Part shown: positions 26,395-36,037 of the stretch, in pieces
Numbering within the stretch: the stretch's first letter is position 1
Layout: the number at the start of each line of letters is the position of its first letter
Assembly: GCA_963841415.1 (NCBI GenBank)
Contig: CAWJCN010000003.1
Coordinates: 930,001 to 994,000 of the forward strand
DNA: 64,000 bases
Reading direction: 5' to 3'
DNA from: DASUAS01 sp963841415
GTDB taxonomy: Bacteria; Actinomycetota; Acidimicrobiia; IMCC26256; DASPTH01
Position numbers and translations under genes: made by a program
The notes under the pieces: model-generated
Databases searched by the model: none
The model's input: the letters and a program-made list of their open reading frames with translations, nothing else
What the model was told of the DNA's origin: nothing

Positions 26395-29055
26395 ATGCCG
26401 CCTGGCATGCTGGCACGCATGGTGCGGGCGCCCGAGGTTGCCGACGCGCCCGAGCGCATCGAAGACGCGGAGATCGAGGAGGGTGACGATCCCGGTGACG
26501 AGCCGGGTTGGCCGTCCTCGACCCCACCGCCGACCAAGCGCGACGGGTTCGACCGGCTCGAGTACTGGGTCGGACTGGCGATCGTCGCGACCTGTTGCAT
26601 CTACGTGTTCGTGCAGCTCGGGCCGAGCCTCGTGCTGCGCAACTCGACGATCACGGGCGGCGACACCGGCGCCCACGTCTGGTTCCCGGACTTCCTGATC
26701 GACCACTTCCTGCCCTGGAAGGTGGCGGGCTGGTCGAACGACTTCTACGCGGGGTTCCCGGCCGGGCAGTTCTACTTCCCGTTCCCGGCCGTCCTCATCG
26801 CGCTGCTCGACATCGTCCTGCCGTACAACGTCGCGTTCAAGCTCGTCACCGCGATCGGGCCGGTCGCGCTGCCCGCGAGTGCCTACGTGTTCGCACGCGG
26901 CATCCGGGTGCCGCGCCCGGCCGCCCCGATGATCGCGCTCGGTGCCACCGTCTTCATGTTCTTCATCACGGCCGGCGACGCCACGATGACGTTCGACCTC
27001 CACATCATGGGCGGCAACCTCGCGAGCACGCTGGCGGGCGAGTTCTCGTTCATGATCGCCCTGTCGCTCGCGCTGTGCTTCCTGGGAACGCTGGCCCGGG
27101 CGCTCGATCGCCGCGGGCCGTTGTGGCTGCCGGCGATGCTCCTCGCGCTCACGATCACGAGCCACCTCGTCGTCGGGATCTTCGCGGTCTACGCGGGCGT
27201 GGTGATCTGGCTGATCGTCGGGCCGTTGAAGAACTTCACGCGCGTGGCCGCGATCGCCGTCGTCGGCGGGCTGCTCACCGCATTCTGGTTCCTGCCGCTC
27301 GCGGTGAACCTCGGGAACACCACCGACATGCGGTACGAGCCGATCGGCACCGGCGTCGGGCAGCCGCGCTACCTCGACTGGATGTTCCCGTCGGAGCTCT
27401 GGTTCCTGTACCCGCTCGCGGCGGTCGCGATCTTCGCCGGGATCTGGTTCCGGCGCCGAGCGACGCTCATCGTGGGTGCGATCACGGTGGCGGCCGGGCT
27501 CGTGTTCTACAGCTGGGAGGGTCTGCGCGACGTCTTGGGCAAGGCGCCGGCGTGGAACCTGAGGCTGTTGCCGTTCTGGTACGTGATGCTCTTCATGTTC
27601 GCCGGCCTCGGCGCGGCCGAGGTGGTGCGCCTCGCCGCGCTGGGCGTCACGTGGGTGTTGCGCGGATCGGAGCGCTACGAGCTGCCGGTCAGCGCCGGCC
27701 GGTCGTCCGAGCCGCTGGGTCCGCCGCCACCTCCGCCGTCGGACGTGGCGACCGCGGCCGAGCCGACTGATGACATCGACCTGCCCGACGGCTCACCTCC
27801 GACACCATCGGCGTTGGCCCCGCCACGGCACCGGCTCTCGCGTCGCGCGATCCGGCTGCTCGCGATGTCGGTGCTCGCCGCGGTCGTCGCCACCGCGAGC
27901 ATCTTGTACGTGCAGGACACGCGCGACTTCCTGCCGTACTGGGCCCGCTACAACTACACGGGCTACGAGACCGGGAGCGCGGCCAACTTCACCGCCAAGT
28001 CGTGGCCCGAGTACCGCGCCTTCCTCGACACCGCCAACTCGTTGCCGCCCGGTCGCATGATGTGGGAGGGCGGCGACCCCATCGGCGCCTACGGCACGCC
28101 GCTCGCGCTCATGCTCCTCCCGTACTGGACCCACGGACGCATCCAGTCGATGGAGGGTCTCTACTACGAGGCGTCGACGACCACGCCGTACCACTTCATG
28201 GCGATCGCGACGCTCGCGCAGACACCGTCCAACCCCGTGCGCGGGCTGCCCTACAAGAACATCGCCGACTTCGACCTCGGCGTGCACTACCTGCAGCTGA
28301 TGGGGGTGCGGTACTACGCCGCGTTCAGCACCGTCGCCAAGGACAAGGCCGCGCTCAACCCCAACCTCGAAGTCGTCGCGACCGTGCCCGACCTCGACGG
28401 CAAGCCGCCTTCGGGATGGACGATCTACCGCGTGAAGGACTCGCCCACCGTGCAGGCGCTGCGCTACCGACCCGTCGTGGTCGACGACCTGCAGTCGGAG
28501 CCGTCGTGGAAGTGCGAGGGGTTGTCGCATCCCGTCGCCGACACCGGTTCCGTGGCCGAGTTCTCCCCGTGGGAATGCACCGCGGTGCCCTGGTTCTCCG
28601 ACGCGCAGGCGCTCGACCGGCCGCTCACCGACGGTGGCCCCACGTCGTGGACGCGCTCGTCGGCCGCGAAGGCGCGCGCGGTCGCGAAGCAGCCGCTCCC
28701 CGACGTGAAGGTGTCGAACATCCGCACGACGGAGTCGTCGGTCGAGTTCGACGTCTCGCGCACCGGCGTGCCGGTGATGGTGAAGACGTCGTGGTACCCG
28801 AACTGGGAGGCGGAAGGCGCCGAAGGGCCCTGGCGGGCCACCCCCAACTTCATGGTGGTCGTGCCCACGGGCAAGCACGTGAAGCTCACGTTCGCCACCG
28901 CCACCGTCGACTGGGTGGGTCGAGCGCTCACCGTGGCGGGGTTGGCCGGCTTGGGCGGGCTCGTCTGGTGGGGCATCGCCACGCAATGTGACCCAGATCC
29001 CAGTGTGGAATCACGGCGGCGGCGGGTACGATTCCCGTCCCGCTCTCCGCGGTGA
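26395..29055 (+). CDS. Large GT-C-like multi-spanning membrane protein
   Basis: The roughly 886-residue protein has an acidic N-terminal tail and a first helix at about 61-81. An outer loop with GGDTGAHVWFPDFLIDHFLP follows, where paired acidic residues after helix 1 are typical of GT-C glycosyltransferases. WSNDFYAGFPAGQFYFPFP comes next and then about ten more helices up to residue 430. A Pro/Ser-rich cytosolic loop (about 440-480) leads to one helix and a large extracytoplasmic domain (about 520-845). A last helix closes the protein. Similar proteins are annotated as PTPS-related or YfhO-like membrane proteins. A lipid-linked sugar transferase role is inferred from architecture and the phosphomannomutase next door. 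ATGs at 26407 and 26419 are alternative starts. Confidence 0.6.
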   Translation: MPPGMLARMVRAPEVADAPERIEDAEIEEGDDPGDEPGWPSSTPPPTKRDGFDRLEYWVGLAIVATCCIYVFVQLGPSLVLRNSTITGGDTGAHVWFPDFLIDHFLPWKVAGWSNDFYAGFPAGQFYFPFPAVLIALLDIVLPYNVAFKLVTAIGPVALPASAYVFARGIRVPRPAAPMIALGATVFMFFITAGDATMTFDLHIMGGNLASTLAGEFSFMIALSLALCFLGTLARALDRRGPLWLPAMLLALTITSHLVVGIFAVYAGVVIWLIVGPLKNFTRVAAIAVVGGLLTAFWFLPLAVNLGNTTDMRYEPIGTGVGQPRYLDWMFPSELWFLYPLAAVAIFAGIWFRRRATLIVGAITVAAGLVFYSWEGLRDVLGKAPAWNLRLLPFWYVMLFMFAGLGAAEVVRLAALGVTWVLRGSERYELPVSAGRSSEPLGPPPPPPSDVATAAEPTDDIDLPDGSPPTPSALAPPRHRLSRRAIRLLAMSVLAAVVATASILYVQDTRDFLPYWARYNYTGYETGSAANFTAKSWPEYRAFLDTANSLPPGRMMWEGGDPIGAYGTPLALMLLPYWTHGRIQSMEGLYYEASTTTPYHFMAIATLAQTPSNPVRGLPYKNIADFDLGVHYLQLMGVRYYAAFSTVAKDKAALNPNLEVVATVPDLDGKPPSGWTIYRVKDSPTVQALRYRPVVVDDLQSEPSWKCEGLSHPVADTGSVAEFSPWECTAVPWFSDAQALDRPLTDGGPTSWTRSSAAKARAVAKQPLPDVKVSNIRTTESSVEFDVSRTGVPVMVKTSWYPNWEAEGAEGPWRATPNFMVVVPTGKHVKLTFATATVDWVGRALTVAGLAGLGGLVWWGIATQCDPDPSVESRRRRVRFPSRSPR

Positions 29056-29070
29056 GGACCCGAGGCTCCC

Positions 29071-30417
29071 GTGCCCGACTCTGCGCTCGACTCCATCTTC
29101 AAGGCCTATGACGTTCGCGGGATCTACCCCGACGAGCTCGACGAGTCGATCGCCCGTCTGATCGGCAACGCCTTCGTCGCGTTCACCGGTTCGGCCCGCG
29201 TGCTGGTCGGCCGCGACGCTCGCCCGTCATCCGAGCCGCTGGTTGCCGCGTTCACCGAAGGCGCGCTCGTGGCCGGTGCCGACGTCGTCGACCTCGGCGT
29301 GGCCTCGACCGATCTCTGCTACTTCGCCGCCGGCTCGCTCGACGCGCCGGCCGCCATGTTCACCGCCAGCCACAATCCGGCCGAGTACAACGGCGTGAAG
29401 CTGTGCCGGGCCGGCGCGCTGCCGATCGGGCAGGACACGGGGCTGGCCGAGATCAAGGCCATGGTGGCGGGCGGCCTGCTGGAGCGGGCCGAAGACCCCG
29501 GTCGCGCGGAGTCCCGCGATCTGCTCCCGGCGTTCGTCGCCCACGTGCACTCGTTCGTCGACGTCGGTGCGTTGGTGCCGCTGCTCGTGGTCGCCGACAC
29601 CGCCAACGGTGTGGGCGGGCTCATCGCGCCGGCGGTGTTCGCGGGCCTGCCGTGCGAGCTGTCGTTGATCTTCGGCGAGCTCGACGGCACGTTTCCGAAC
29701 CACCCCGCCGACCCGACCAACACCGACAACCTCAAAGACCTCCAACGCGCGGTGCTCGACACCGACGCCGCGGTCGGTCTCGCGTTCGACGGCGACGCCG
29801 ACCGCGTCGTCCTCGTCGACGATCACGCGCAACCGGTGTCGGGTTCCACGACCACCGCGATGCTGGCGGCCGCGATCCTCGACCGGCATCCCGGCGAGCA
29901 GGTGGTGCACAACCTCATCTGCTCGAAGGCCGTCCCCGAGATCGTGCGCGAGCACGGCGGCACGCCGATCCGCACTCGGGTCGGCCACTCCTTCATCAAG
30001 CAGGTGATGGCCGAGACCGGCGCGATCTTCGGCGGGGAGCATTCTGCGCACTACTACTTCCGCGACAACTTCCGCGCCGACTCCGGGATCATCGCCGCAT
30101 TGATGGTGCTCGAGCAGCTCTCGACGTCGGGCCGTCCGTTGTCGGAGCTGCGCGTGCCCTTCGAGCGCTATGCGATGTCAGGCGAGATCAACACTCGGGT
30201 CGACGATCCGCAGCGCGTCATCGAGCGCGTCGCCGTCACCTTCGCCGGGGCCGAGCAGGATCGCCTCGACGGCCTCACCGTCGACCTCGGCGACTGGTGG
30301 TTCAACCTGCGCCCGAGCAACACCGAGCCGTTGTTGCGTCTCAACCTCGAAGCACCCGACCGCGCCGAGTGCGACACGCGCACCGCCGAAGTGCTCGCGC
30401 TCGTGCGCGGCACGTAG
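29071..30417 (+). CDS. manB: Phosphomannomutase/phosphoglucomutase
   Basis: The 448-residue protein belongs to the alpha-D-phosphohexomutase family. FKAYDVRGIYPDEL opens domain 1, and TASHNPAEYNGVK carries the phosphoserine (S of ASHNP). AFDGDADRVVLVD is the Mg loop, FGGEHSAHYYFRD the sugar loop and RPSNTEPLLRLN the phosphate loop. It interconverts hexose-6-phosphate and hexose-1-phosphate, supplying mannose-1-phosphate for the nucleotidyltransferase type found at 11197. Its position before a SIS isomerase matches the Rv3257c-Rv3256c order. A possible -10 (TACGAT) lies about 40 bases upstream, with GAGG before the GTG start. Confidence 0.9.
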   Translation: MPDSALDSIFKAYDVRGIYPDELDESIARLIGNAFVAFTGSARVLVGRDARPSSEPLVAAFTEGALVAGADVVDLGVASTDLCYFAAGSLDAPAAMFTASHNPAEYNGVKLCRAGALPIGQDTGLAEIKAMVAGGLLERAEDPGRAESRDLLPAFVAHVHSFVDVGALVPLLVVADTANGVGGLIAPAVFAGLPCELSLIFGELDGTFPNHPADPTNTDNLKDLQRAVLDTDAAVGLAFDGDADRVVLVDDHAQPVSGSTTTAMLAAAILDRHPGEQVVHNLICSKAVPEIVREHGGTPIRTRVGHSFIKQVMAETGAIFGGEHSAHYYFRDNFRADSGIIAALMVLEQLSTSGRPLSELRVPFERYAMSGEINTRVDDPQRVIERVAVTFAGAEQDRLDGLTVDLGDWWFNLRPSNTEPLLRLNLEAPDRAECDTRTAEVLALVRGT

Positions 30418-30450
30418 TCACCACCTGACGAACCACCCCGGAGGAACACG

Positions 30451-30687
30451 ATGGCGTTGGACCCGAAGCTGCTCGAAATCCTCGCGTGCCCGGAGGACAA
30501 GGGCCCCTTGCTCTACTTCGAGGACGAGTCGTCGCTCTACAACCCGCGGCTCAAGCGGCGCTACACGGTGCGCGACGACATCCCGATCATGCTGATCGAC
30601 GAGGCCGAAACCGTCGACGACGCGGAAGCGGCGCGCCTCGACGCCAAGGCCGCGGCCGACGGCGTCGAGCCGACCTTCACCGCGTAG
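30451..30687 (+). CDS. Trm112-like (UPF0434) small protein
   Basis: The 78-residue protein begins MALDPKLLEILACPEDKGPL, the start pattern of the Trm112/YcaR family, and has YTVRDDIPIMLIDEA, the other conserved strand. Most Trm112 proteins have CP-x-C and bind zinc; here only one cysteine (C13) remains, so zinc binding is unlikely. Eukaryotic and archaeal Trm112 activate methyltransferases; the role of bacterial stand-alone forms is unclear. It has a strong ribosome site (CCGGAGGAAC) and sits between the phosphomannomutase and the SIS isomerase, as in other actinobacteria. Confidence 0.8.
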   Translation: MALDPKLLEILACPEDKGPLLYFEDESSLYNPRLKRRYTVRDDIPIMLIDEAETVDDAEAARLDAKAAADGVEPTFTA

Positions 30688-30698
30688 GAGGCGCACGC

Positions 30699-31739
30699 AT
30701 GGCGGTGGACTCGCTCGGGTTCGGCGAAGGGCTCTGCGCGCTCCCGGAGCAGCTGGCGGCCGCGCACGAGGTCGCGGGGAAGGTGCCGGGGTCCGCGCTG
30801 CCCGACGCGGCTGCGTTCGACCGCATCGTCACGCTCGGCATGGGCGGTTCGGGGATCGCGGGCAACGTCCTGCAGGCCGTCGGCACCGCCACGCTGCCGG
30901 TCCCGTGCACCGTGCTCAAGCACTACCGCACCCCCGCGTTCGTCGACGAACGCACGCTCGCGTTCGCTCTGTCGTACTCGGGCGACACCGAAGAGACGGT
31001 CGAGATGGCCAAGGGTGCGCTGGCCGCCGGCGCCACGCTGATCGCCATCTCACGTGGAGGTGAGCTCGCTCGAGTGGCCGCGGAGTCGGGTTCGCTGCAC
31101 GTCAAGTGCCCCGACGACATCCTCATGCCGCGACTCGCGCTCGGCGCGCTGGTCGCGCCGTTGCTCGTCGTGCTGTTCCGCATGGGCATGCTTCCCGAGG
31201 CGCACGCGGGGTTGCTGCGCGCGCAGCAGCAGCTTGCGCATCGTCGTGAGCAGTGCAAGCCGTCCGTCGACGGCGACCGCAATCCGGCGCGCGAGCTGGC
31301 CCGCAAGATCGGCCGCACCATCCCGATCGTCTACGGGAGTGGTGGCCTCGGCGGGGTGGCGGCGATGCGCTGGAAGCAGTCGGTCAACGAGAACGCCAAG
31401 GCGCCCGCGTTCTGGAACGAGTACCCGGAGCTCGACCACAACGAGGTGTGCGGCTGGGGGCAGCACGGCGACGTGACCCGCCAGGTGTTCACGCTGGTCG
31501 AGTTGCGCCACGGGCTCGAGCACCCGCGGCTCGAACGACGAGCGGCTGTCACGCGCGAGCTGATCGAAGAGGCGCTGGTGCAGATCCTCGCGGTGGAGGC
31601 CGAGGGCGAGGGACGCCTCGCGCAGCTCCTCGACCTGATCTACGTCGGCGACTGGACGAGCTACTACCTGGCCCTCGACAACGACGTCGACCCCGGCCCC
31701 ATCGACGCCATCATGCAACTCAAGTCGTCGCTCGGCTGA
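30699..31739 (+). CDS. SIS-domain bifunctional phosphoglucose/phosphomannose isomerase-like protein
   Basis: The 346 residues hold two SIS domains. The first has LGMGGSGIAGNVLQA and ALSYSGDTEETVEMAKGALA (sugar-phosphate loop S-x-S-G-x-T/E). The second has PIVYGSGGLGGVAAMRWKQSVNENAK and YPELDHNEVCGW with the conserved E/H of the isomerase site. The family converts fructose-6-phosphate to mannose-6-phosphate and/or glucose-6-phosphate. Together with the mutase two genes upstream it feeds GDP-mannose supply. The ATG has GGAGGCGC upstream; the operon 29071-31739 ends in a strong bidirectional hairpin at 31772. Confidence 0.8.
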   Translation: MAVDSLGFGEGLCALPEQLAAAHEVAGKVPGSALPDAAAFDRIVTLGMGGSGIAGNVLQAVGTATLPVPCTVLKHYRTPAFVDERTLAFALSYSGDTEETVEMAKGALAAGATLIAISRGGELARVAAESGSLHVKCPDDILMPRLALGALVAPLLVVLFRMGMLPEAHAGLLRAQQQLAHRREQCKPSVDGDRNPARELARKIGRTIPIVYGSGGLGGVAAMRWKQSVNENAKAPAFWNEYPELDHNEVCGWGQHGDVTRQVFTLVELRHGLEHPRLERRAAVTRELIEEALVQILAVEAEGEGRLAQLLDLIYVGDWTSYYLALDNDVDPGPIDAIMQLKSSLG

Positions 31740-31771
31740 CCGAGCGCCGCCCGCCCCGCCGCGCCCCGTCC

Positions 31772-31817
31772 AAAAGGTAGCGATTCATTTCAGATGTGAA
31801 ACAGATCGCTACCTTTT
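31772..31817. terminator. 46-bp palindrome, bidirectional terminator
   Basis: AAAAGGTAGCGAT (31772-31784) and ATCGCTACCTTTT (31805-31817) are perfect inverted 13-mers. Between them TTTCA and TGAAA pair again around GATG. On both strands the stem ends in four T residues. It lies between the convergent SIS isomerase and acetyltransferase genes and is far more A/T-rich than its surroundings. Confidence 0.8.
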
Positions 31818-31850
31818 GCGGGGGGTGAGGGGGAGGGTGAGGTGGCCGCG

Positions 31851-33068
31851 TCAGAAGTGTGTGGTGCACCAGGGGGACGGGTGCACGAGGAGCATGCGGT
31901 CGGCGCGTGAGACGGCGCCCGCAGTGAGCTCGCGCACGCGGCCCGCGGCGGCAAGGATCGAGACCGGGACGCCACCGAGGTAGAGCGCGCCGAGGTCGGC
32001 GGCCGAGAGCTCGACGTCGCCGGCACGGTCGGTGCGGGTGCACGTCGCACCCTCCGGGCCACCGTCGATGAGCCAGCAACCGCTGTTCTCCGGCCGGAAC
32101 TCGTCGTGCAGCCCCAGCACGAGCGCGTCCTCGGTGGCGTAGGTACGAGCGGACAGGGCCGCGGCCACGTCGAGCACGCGCACCCACAGGTGGTCGCGCA
32201 GCTGGCGCACGCGCATGCGACGAGCATCGGGAAGTCGCCACCGCAACGGGTCGTCCACCGGACGGTCGACTGCTTTGATCGTGCCGACGAGGTCGATGCC
32301 GAAGAGGTAGTTCCACATCGCGGCTTCCGCCTCGGCGTCGACGGCCTGAAGTTCGAGCACGCGCAGGACGTCGGCGGCGACGCCGTCGGGCCAATGGTTG
32401 TCGAGCGTGTAACGGGCGAAGGCGTCGGGAGTGTGGTCCGGACCTTCGTGGACGACGGTGAAGAATCGCGGGCCGCGCGACCTTGGTGCGAAGAGCCGGG
32501 GCCACCAGTCGGCTGGCCGCGTGAGCTCGCCGATACGCGTCGGCGCGAGACGCGAGTACACGTCGTGCGCCGCGGTCGCGGCTTCCTCGGCGTCGACGAA
32601 CTTCACGCGCCGACCACCGTCGGGGATCTGGTGCATGCGCGCGTACTCGGACTCGAGGTCCCAGTCCGTGGTGAACGTGGACGTGCCGTATCCGAAGCGC
32701 TCGTAGATCGACGCCTCCGAGGCGGTGAGTCCGGCGAGTGGTTCACCGCGCCGCGCCACGTCGTCGAGCTGTGCATCCATCACACGCCGGAGCACACCAC
32801 GCCGACGGTGCGTGGGGTGCACGGTGACCATGGTCACCGCGGCCATGGGGATCCGTGCCCCGCCGGGCACGGTCACGTCGAACGCGAACGAGCCGGCGGT
32901 GCTCACGATGGTGTCGTCGTCGCGCACTGCGAACGTACGGTCGGTCGTCAGGAGGTGGCCCGGGTACTCGTCGTTCTCGTCGAGCGCCGTGCGCCCGAAC
33001 CCCTTCTGCACGGCGGCGAAGAACTCGATCAATTCGTCGTCGCCGATCACCTGGGGTTCGAGGTCCAC
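31851..33068 (-). CDS. Eis-like GNAT N-acetyltransferase
   Basis: The 405-residue protein has an N-terminal GNAT domain. VTMVTVHPTHRRRGVLRRVM carries the acetyl-CoA pyrophosphate loop (R-R-x-G-V/I-L), and LTASEASIYERFGYG is the second conserved run. A middle GNAT-like fold and a C-terminal sterol-carrier-like domain follow (GCWLIDGGPEGATC to the end HPSPWCTTHF). The carboxyl terminus reaches the active site in Eis enzymes. Mycobacterial Eis acetylates amines, including aminoglycosides and some proteins; the substrate here is unknown. The GTG at 33068 gives the normal family length; longer in-frame extensions upstream look non-coding. Confidence 0.8.
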   Translation of the reverse strand: MDLEPQVIGDDELIEFFAAVQKGFGRTALDENDEYPGHLLTTDRTFAVRDDDTIVSTAGSFAFDVTVPGGARIPMAAVTMVTVHPTHRRRGVLRRVMDAQLDDVARRGEPLAGLTASEASIYERFGYGTSTFTTDWDLESEYARMHQIPDGGRRVKFVDAEEAATAAHDVYSRLAPTRIGELTRPADWWPRLFAPRSRGPRFFTVVHEGPDHTPDAFARYTLDNHWPDGVAADVLRVLELQAVDAEAEAAMWNYLFGIDLVGTIKAVDRPVDDPLRWRLPDARRMRVRQLRDHLWVRVLDVAAALSARTYATEDALVLGLHDEFRPENSGCWLIDGGPEGATCTRTDRAGDVELSAADLGALYLGGVPVSILAAAGRVRELTAGAVSRADRMLLVHPSPWCTTHF

Positions 33069-33144
33069 GGGCGAGAGCTTGGCACGGTGAGTCGTACGCC
33101 CGCCCGCCGTTTCCGCCTGGCACGCCCCGCGGACCCGCCCGTTT

Positions 33145-33179
33145 CGTAGGAACGATTCGGTCACCGATTCGGTCCTACG
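33145..33179. repeat. Inverted repeat next to IS remnant
   Basis: CGTAGGA (33145-33151) pairs with TCCTACG (33173-33179), and TCGGT/ACCGA pair inside. The spacer also carries GATTCGGT twice in direct order. It could be a decayed insertion-sequence end or a transcription terminator. Confidence 0.35.
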
Positions 33180-33185
33180 GTTCGC

Positions 33186-33324
33186 GTCGAAAACCACGAT
33201 CACGCGATCAGCCTGCACTTCATGCACTACAACTTCGGCCGGCCCCACCAGACTCTCACCAAGAAGGTTGGCGGCGAGAAGTCCACCCAAGCGATGGCCG
33301 CAGGCGTGGCCCGCGCTCCCTGGT
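33186..33324 (+). pseudogene. Transposase C-terminal remnant (IS1-like DDE family)
   Basis: The reading frame gives VENHDHAISLHFMHYNFGRP, then HQTL and, after a degenerate stretch, QAMAAGVARAPW. This closely follows the C-terminal end of a transposase family that reads ENHxHAIALxFMHYNFxRxH..TLRxTPAMAAG. Only about 46 codons remain and the catalytic core is gone. The piece fills the gap between the acetyltransferase and the ahcY promoter, so an IS once inserted upstream of ahcY. Confidence 0.65.
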
Positions 33325-33356
33325 TACCTACGGTTCCAGAGCACACGTGGTCGCGC

Positions 33357-33362
33357 TACCCT
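33357..33362 (+). promoter_or_regulatory. Possible -10 element of ahcY
   Basis: TACCCT lies about 85 bases before the ahcY start, leaving a leader of roughly 80 bases. Between it and the gene I see a small imperfect hairpin (CATCCGGTGATCCGGG) and the ribosome site GAAGGAG. I see no clear riboswitch. Confidence 0.3.
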
Positions 33363-33448
33363 GTTGGACCGGTCGGGCCTCTCAGGCTGTCATCCGGTGA
33401 TCCGGGCCGACTCTGACATCACGAACACCTGATGAAGGAGTCCTTCCG

Positions 33449-34918
<1,470 letters not shown>

Positions 34919-34973
34919 GCAACCTCGCGTGAAGAGGGGCCGCGCGTGGGCGACGCGGACCGGGTCCCGTGGG

Positions 34974-35132
34974 TTACGACGCGGCGGTGAAGAGGACGAC
35001 GATCGCGAGGGCGAGCAGGATCATCACGCCGACGAGGATGCGGTCGTACCACTGATCCCGGCCCAGCCGGTGGTCGAGGTTGGCGAGAGTCGACCGAGCC
35101 CAGCTCATCATCACGCTCATGAGGGCGTCCAT
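34974..35132 (-). CDS. Small single-helix membrane protein
   Basis: The 52-residue frame reads MDALMSVMMSWARSTLANLD, then HRLGRDQWYD and a hydrophobic C-terminal helix (about 31-49). The ATG at 35132 is preceded closely by GAAGGG. Amphipathic N-terminal residues followed by one helix and almost no outer part resemble small tail-anchored membrane proteins. I recognise no family. It is divergent from comF and convergent with ahcY. Confidence is limited because of its size. Confidence 0.45.
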   Translation of the reverse strand: MDALMSVMMSWARSTLANLDHRLGRDQWYDRILVGVMILLALAIVVLFTAAS

Positions 35133-35237
35133 CCCTTCGATCGTCGGGCCGCCCCGTTGTGCCTTGCGACACAGTGATCGGCCGGAGCAGCGGATTTCTT
35201 GACCCAATGGACGGCCAAGAACGTCGTACCCCTGCCG

Positions 35238-35243
35238 TACCGT
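35238..35243 (+). promoter_or_regulatory. -10 element of leaderless comF
   Basis: TACCGT lies 6 bases before the GTG at 35250, with no ribosome site. Confidence 0.45.
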
Positions 35244-35249
35244 GACCCG

Positions 35250-35861
35250 GTGCTCGACGCCCTCCTGCCGCTGGTGTGCCCCGGCTGTGGCCGGCCGGGC
35301 TCGCCCGTCTGCGGCGCCTGCGCCGGGAGTCTGCACCGGCCCCTGCCGGCGTCGCCTCCGTCGGGGATCGATGCGTGGTGCGCGGCCTTCGCCTACGAGG
35401 GAGTGGCGCGGGAGGTCGTCGCCCGGGCGAAGTACCGCGGCGCCCGAGCCGCTGTGCCCTGGCTGGCCGCGGCGATGGTCGACGCCGTGCCGCCGGCGTG
35501 GCCGGCGATCGACGCGGTCACGTGGGCGCCCACGAGCCGCGCCCGGCGTCGTCACCGCGGGTTCGACCCCGCCGAGCTCCTCGCCCGCGCCGTGGCCCGT
35601 CGCCTCCGTGCCCGCGGTGTCGGTCTGCTCGACCGTCGGCCCGGCCCGCCGCAGACCGGCCTGGCCGCCGCCGAGCGCCGCCGAGGGCCGGTGTTCGACG
35701 GCCGCCGTCCGGCGCCGGCAGTTGTGCTCCTCGTCGACGACGTGGCCACCACCGGCGCAACGCTGGCCGCCGCGGCCGTCGCACTCCGCGGCGCCGGTGC
35801 TCGCGTCGTCCTCGCCGCGACCGCGGCGAGGACTCCGCCACCGCGGACACGTTCGCGCTGA
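35250..35861 (+). CDS. ComF-family phosphoribosyltransferase-like protein
   Basis: The 203 residues open with a zinc-finger-like part (CPGCGRPGSPVCGACAG, four cysteines). Then come ARAKYRGARA, APTSRARRRHRGFDPAELLA and the PRPP-binding loop VVLLVDDVATTGATL, all typical of ComF. ComF proteins take part in DNA uptake in naturally competent bacteria, but actinobacterial copies next to hpf and secA (Rv3242c) have no proven role. I chose GTG 35250 because the zinc-binding part follows directly and a leaderless -10 box fits; a TTG at 35199 would add 17 residues. Confidence 0.8.
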   Translation: MLDALLPLVCPGCGRPGSPVCGACAGSLHRPLPASPPSGIDAWCAAFAYEGVAREVVARAKYRGARAAVPWLAAAMVDAVPPAWPAIDAVTWAPTSRARRRHRGFDPAELLARAVARRLRARGVGLLDRRPGPPQTGLAAAERRRGPVFDGRRPAPAVVLLVDDVATTGATLAAAAVALRGAGARVVLAATAARTPPPRTRSR

Positions 35862-35920
35862 CCGTAGACTTCGGGGACGTCCTCGTACGCAGCATCACCA
35901 CGCGACGAAGGAGGTCTGAT

Positions 35921-36032
35921 GGAGATGCAGTGGAGGCGTGGCCGGCGCGAGTCGAGCGTCCGCGGGCCGGGTATTCCGGCCCGCAGCGAGGGAGCCATCG
36001 TGCAGGCCGGGACGCCGAAACGGAATCGACCG
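35921..36032 (+). repeat. Full-length copy of the dispersed 110-bp repeat (copy D), in the hpf leader
   Basis: It aligns with 17529-17638 (minus strand) end to end. It has the perfect stem GCGGGCCGG (35962-35970) / CCGGCCCGC (35976-35984) with loop GTATT, then CAGCGAGGGAGCC, and ends CGGAATCGACC 5 bases before the hpf ATG. A strong ribosome site (AAGGAGGT) and ATG at 35919 open a 39-codon frame across the repeat; its TGA overlaps the hpf start as TGATG. Translation of that frame would couple to hpf. The 17529 copy does not keep the whole frame. Confidence 0.7.
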
Positions 36033-36037
36033 TTCTG

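Noticed and set aside
33357..33448. Possible S-adenosylhomocysteine riboswitch in the ahcY leader
   Set aside because: The leader is only about 80 bases and does not show the conserved GC-rich pairing and core bases I recall for SAH riboswitches; only a small imperfect hairpin is present.
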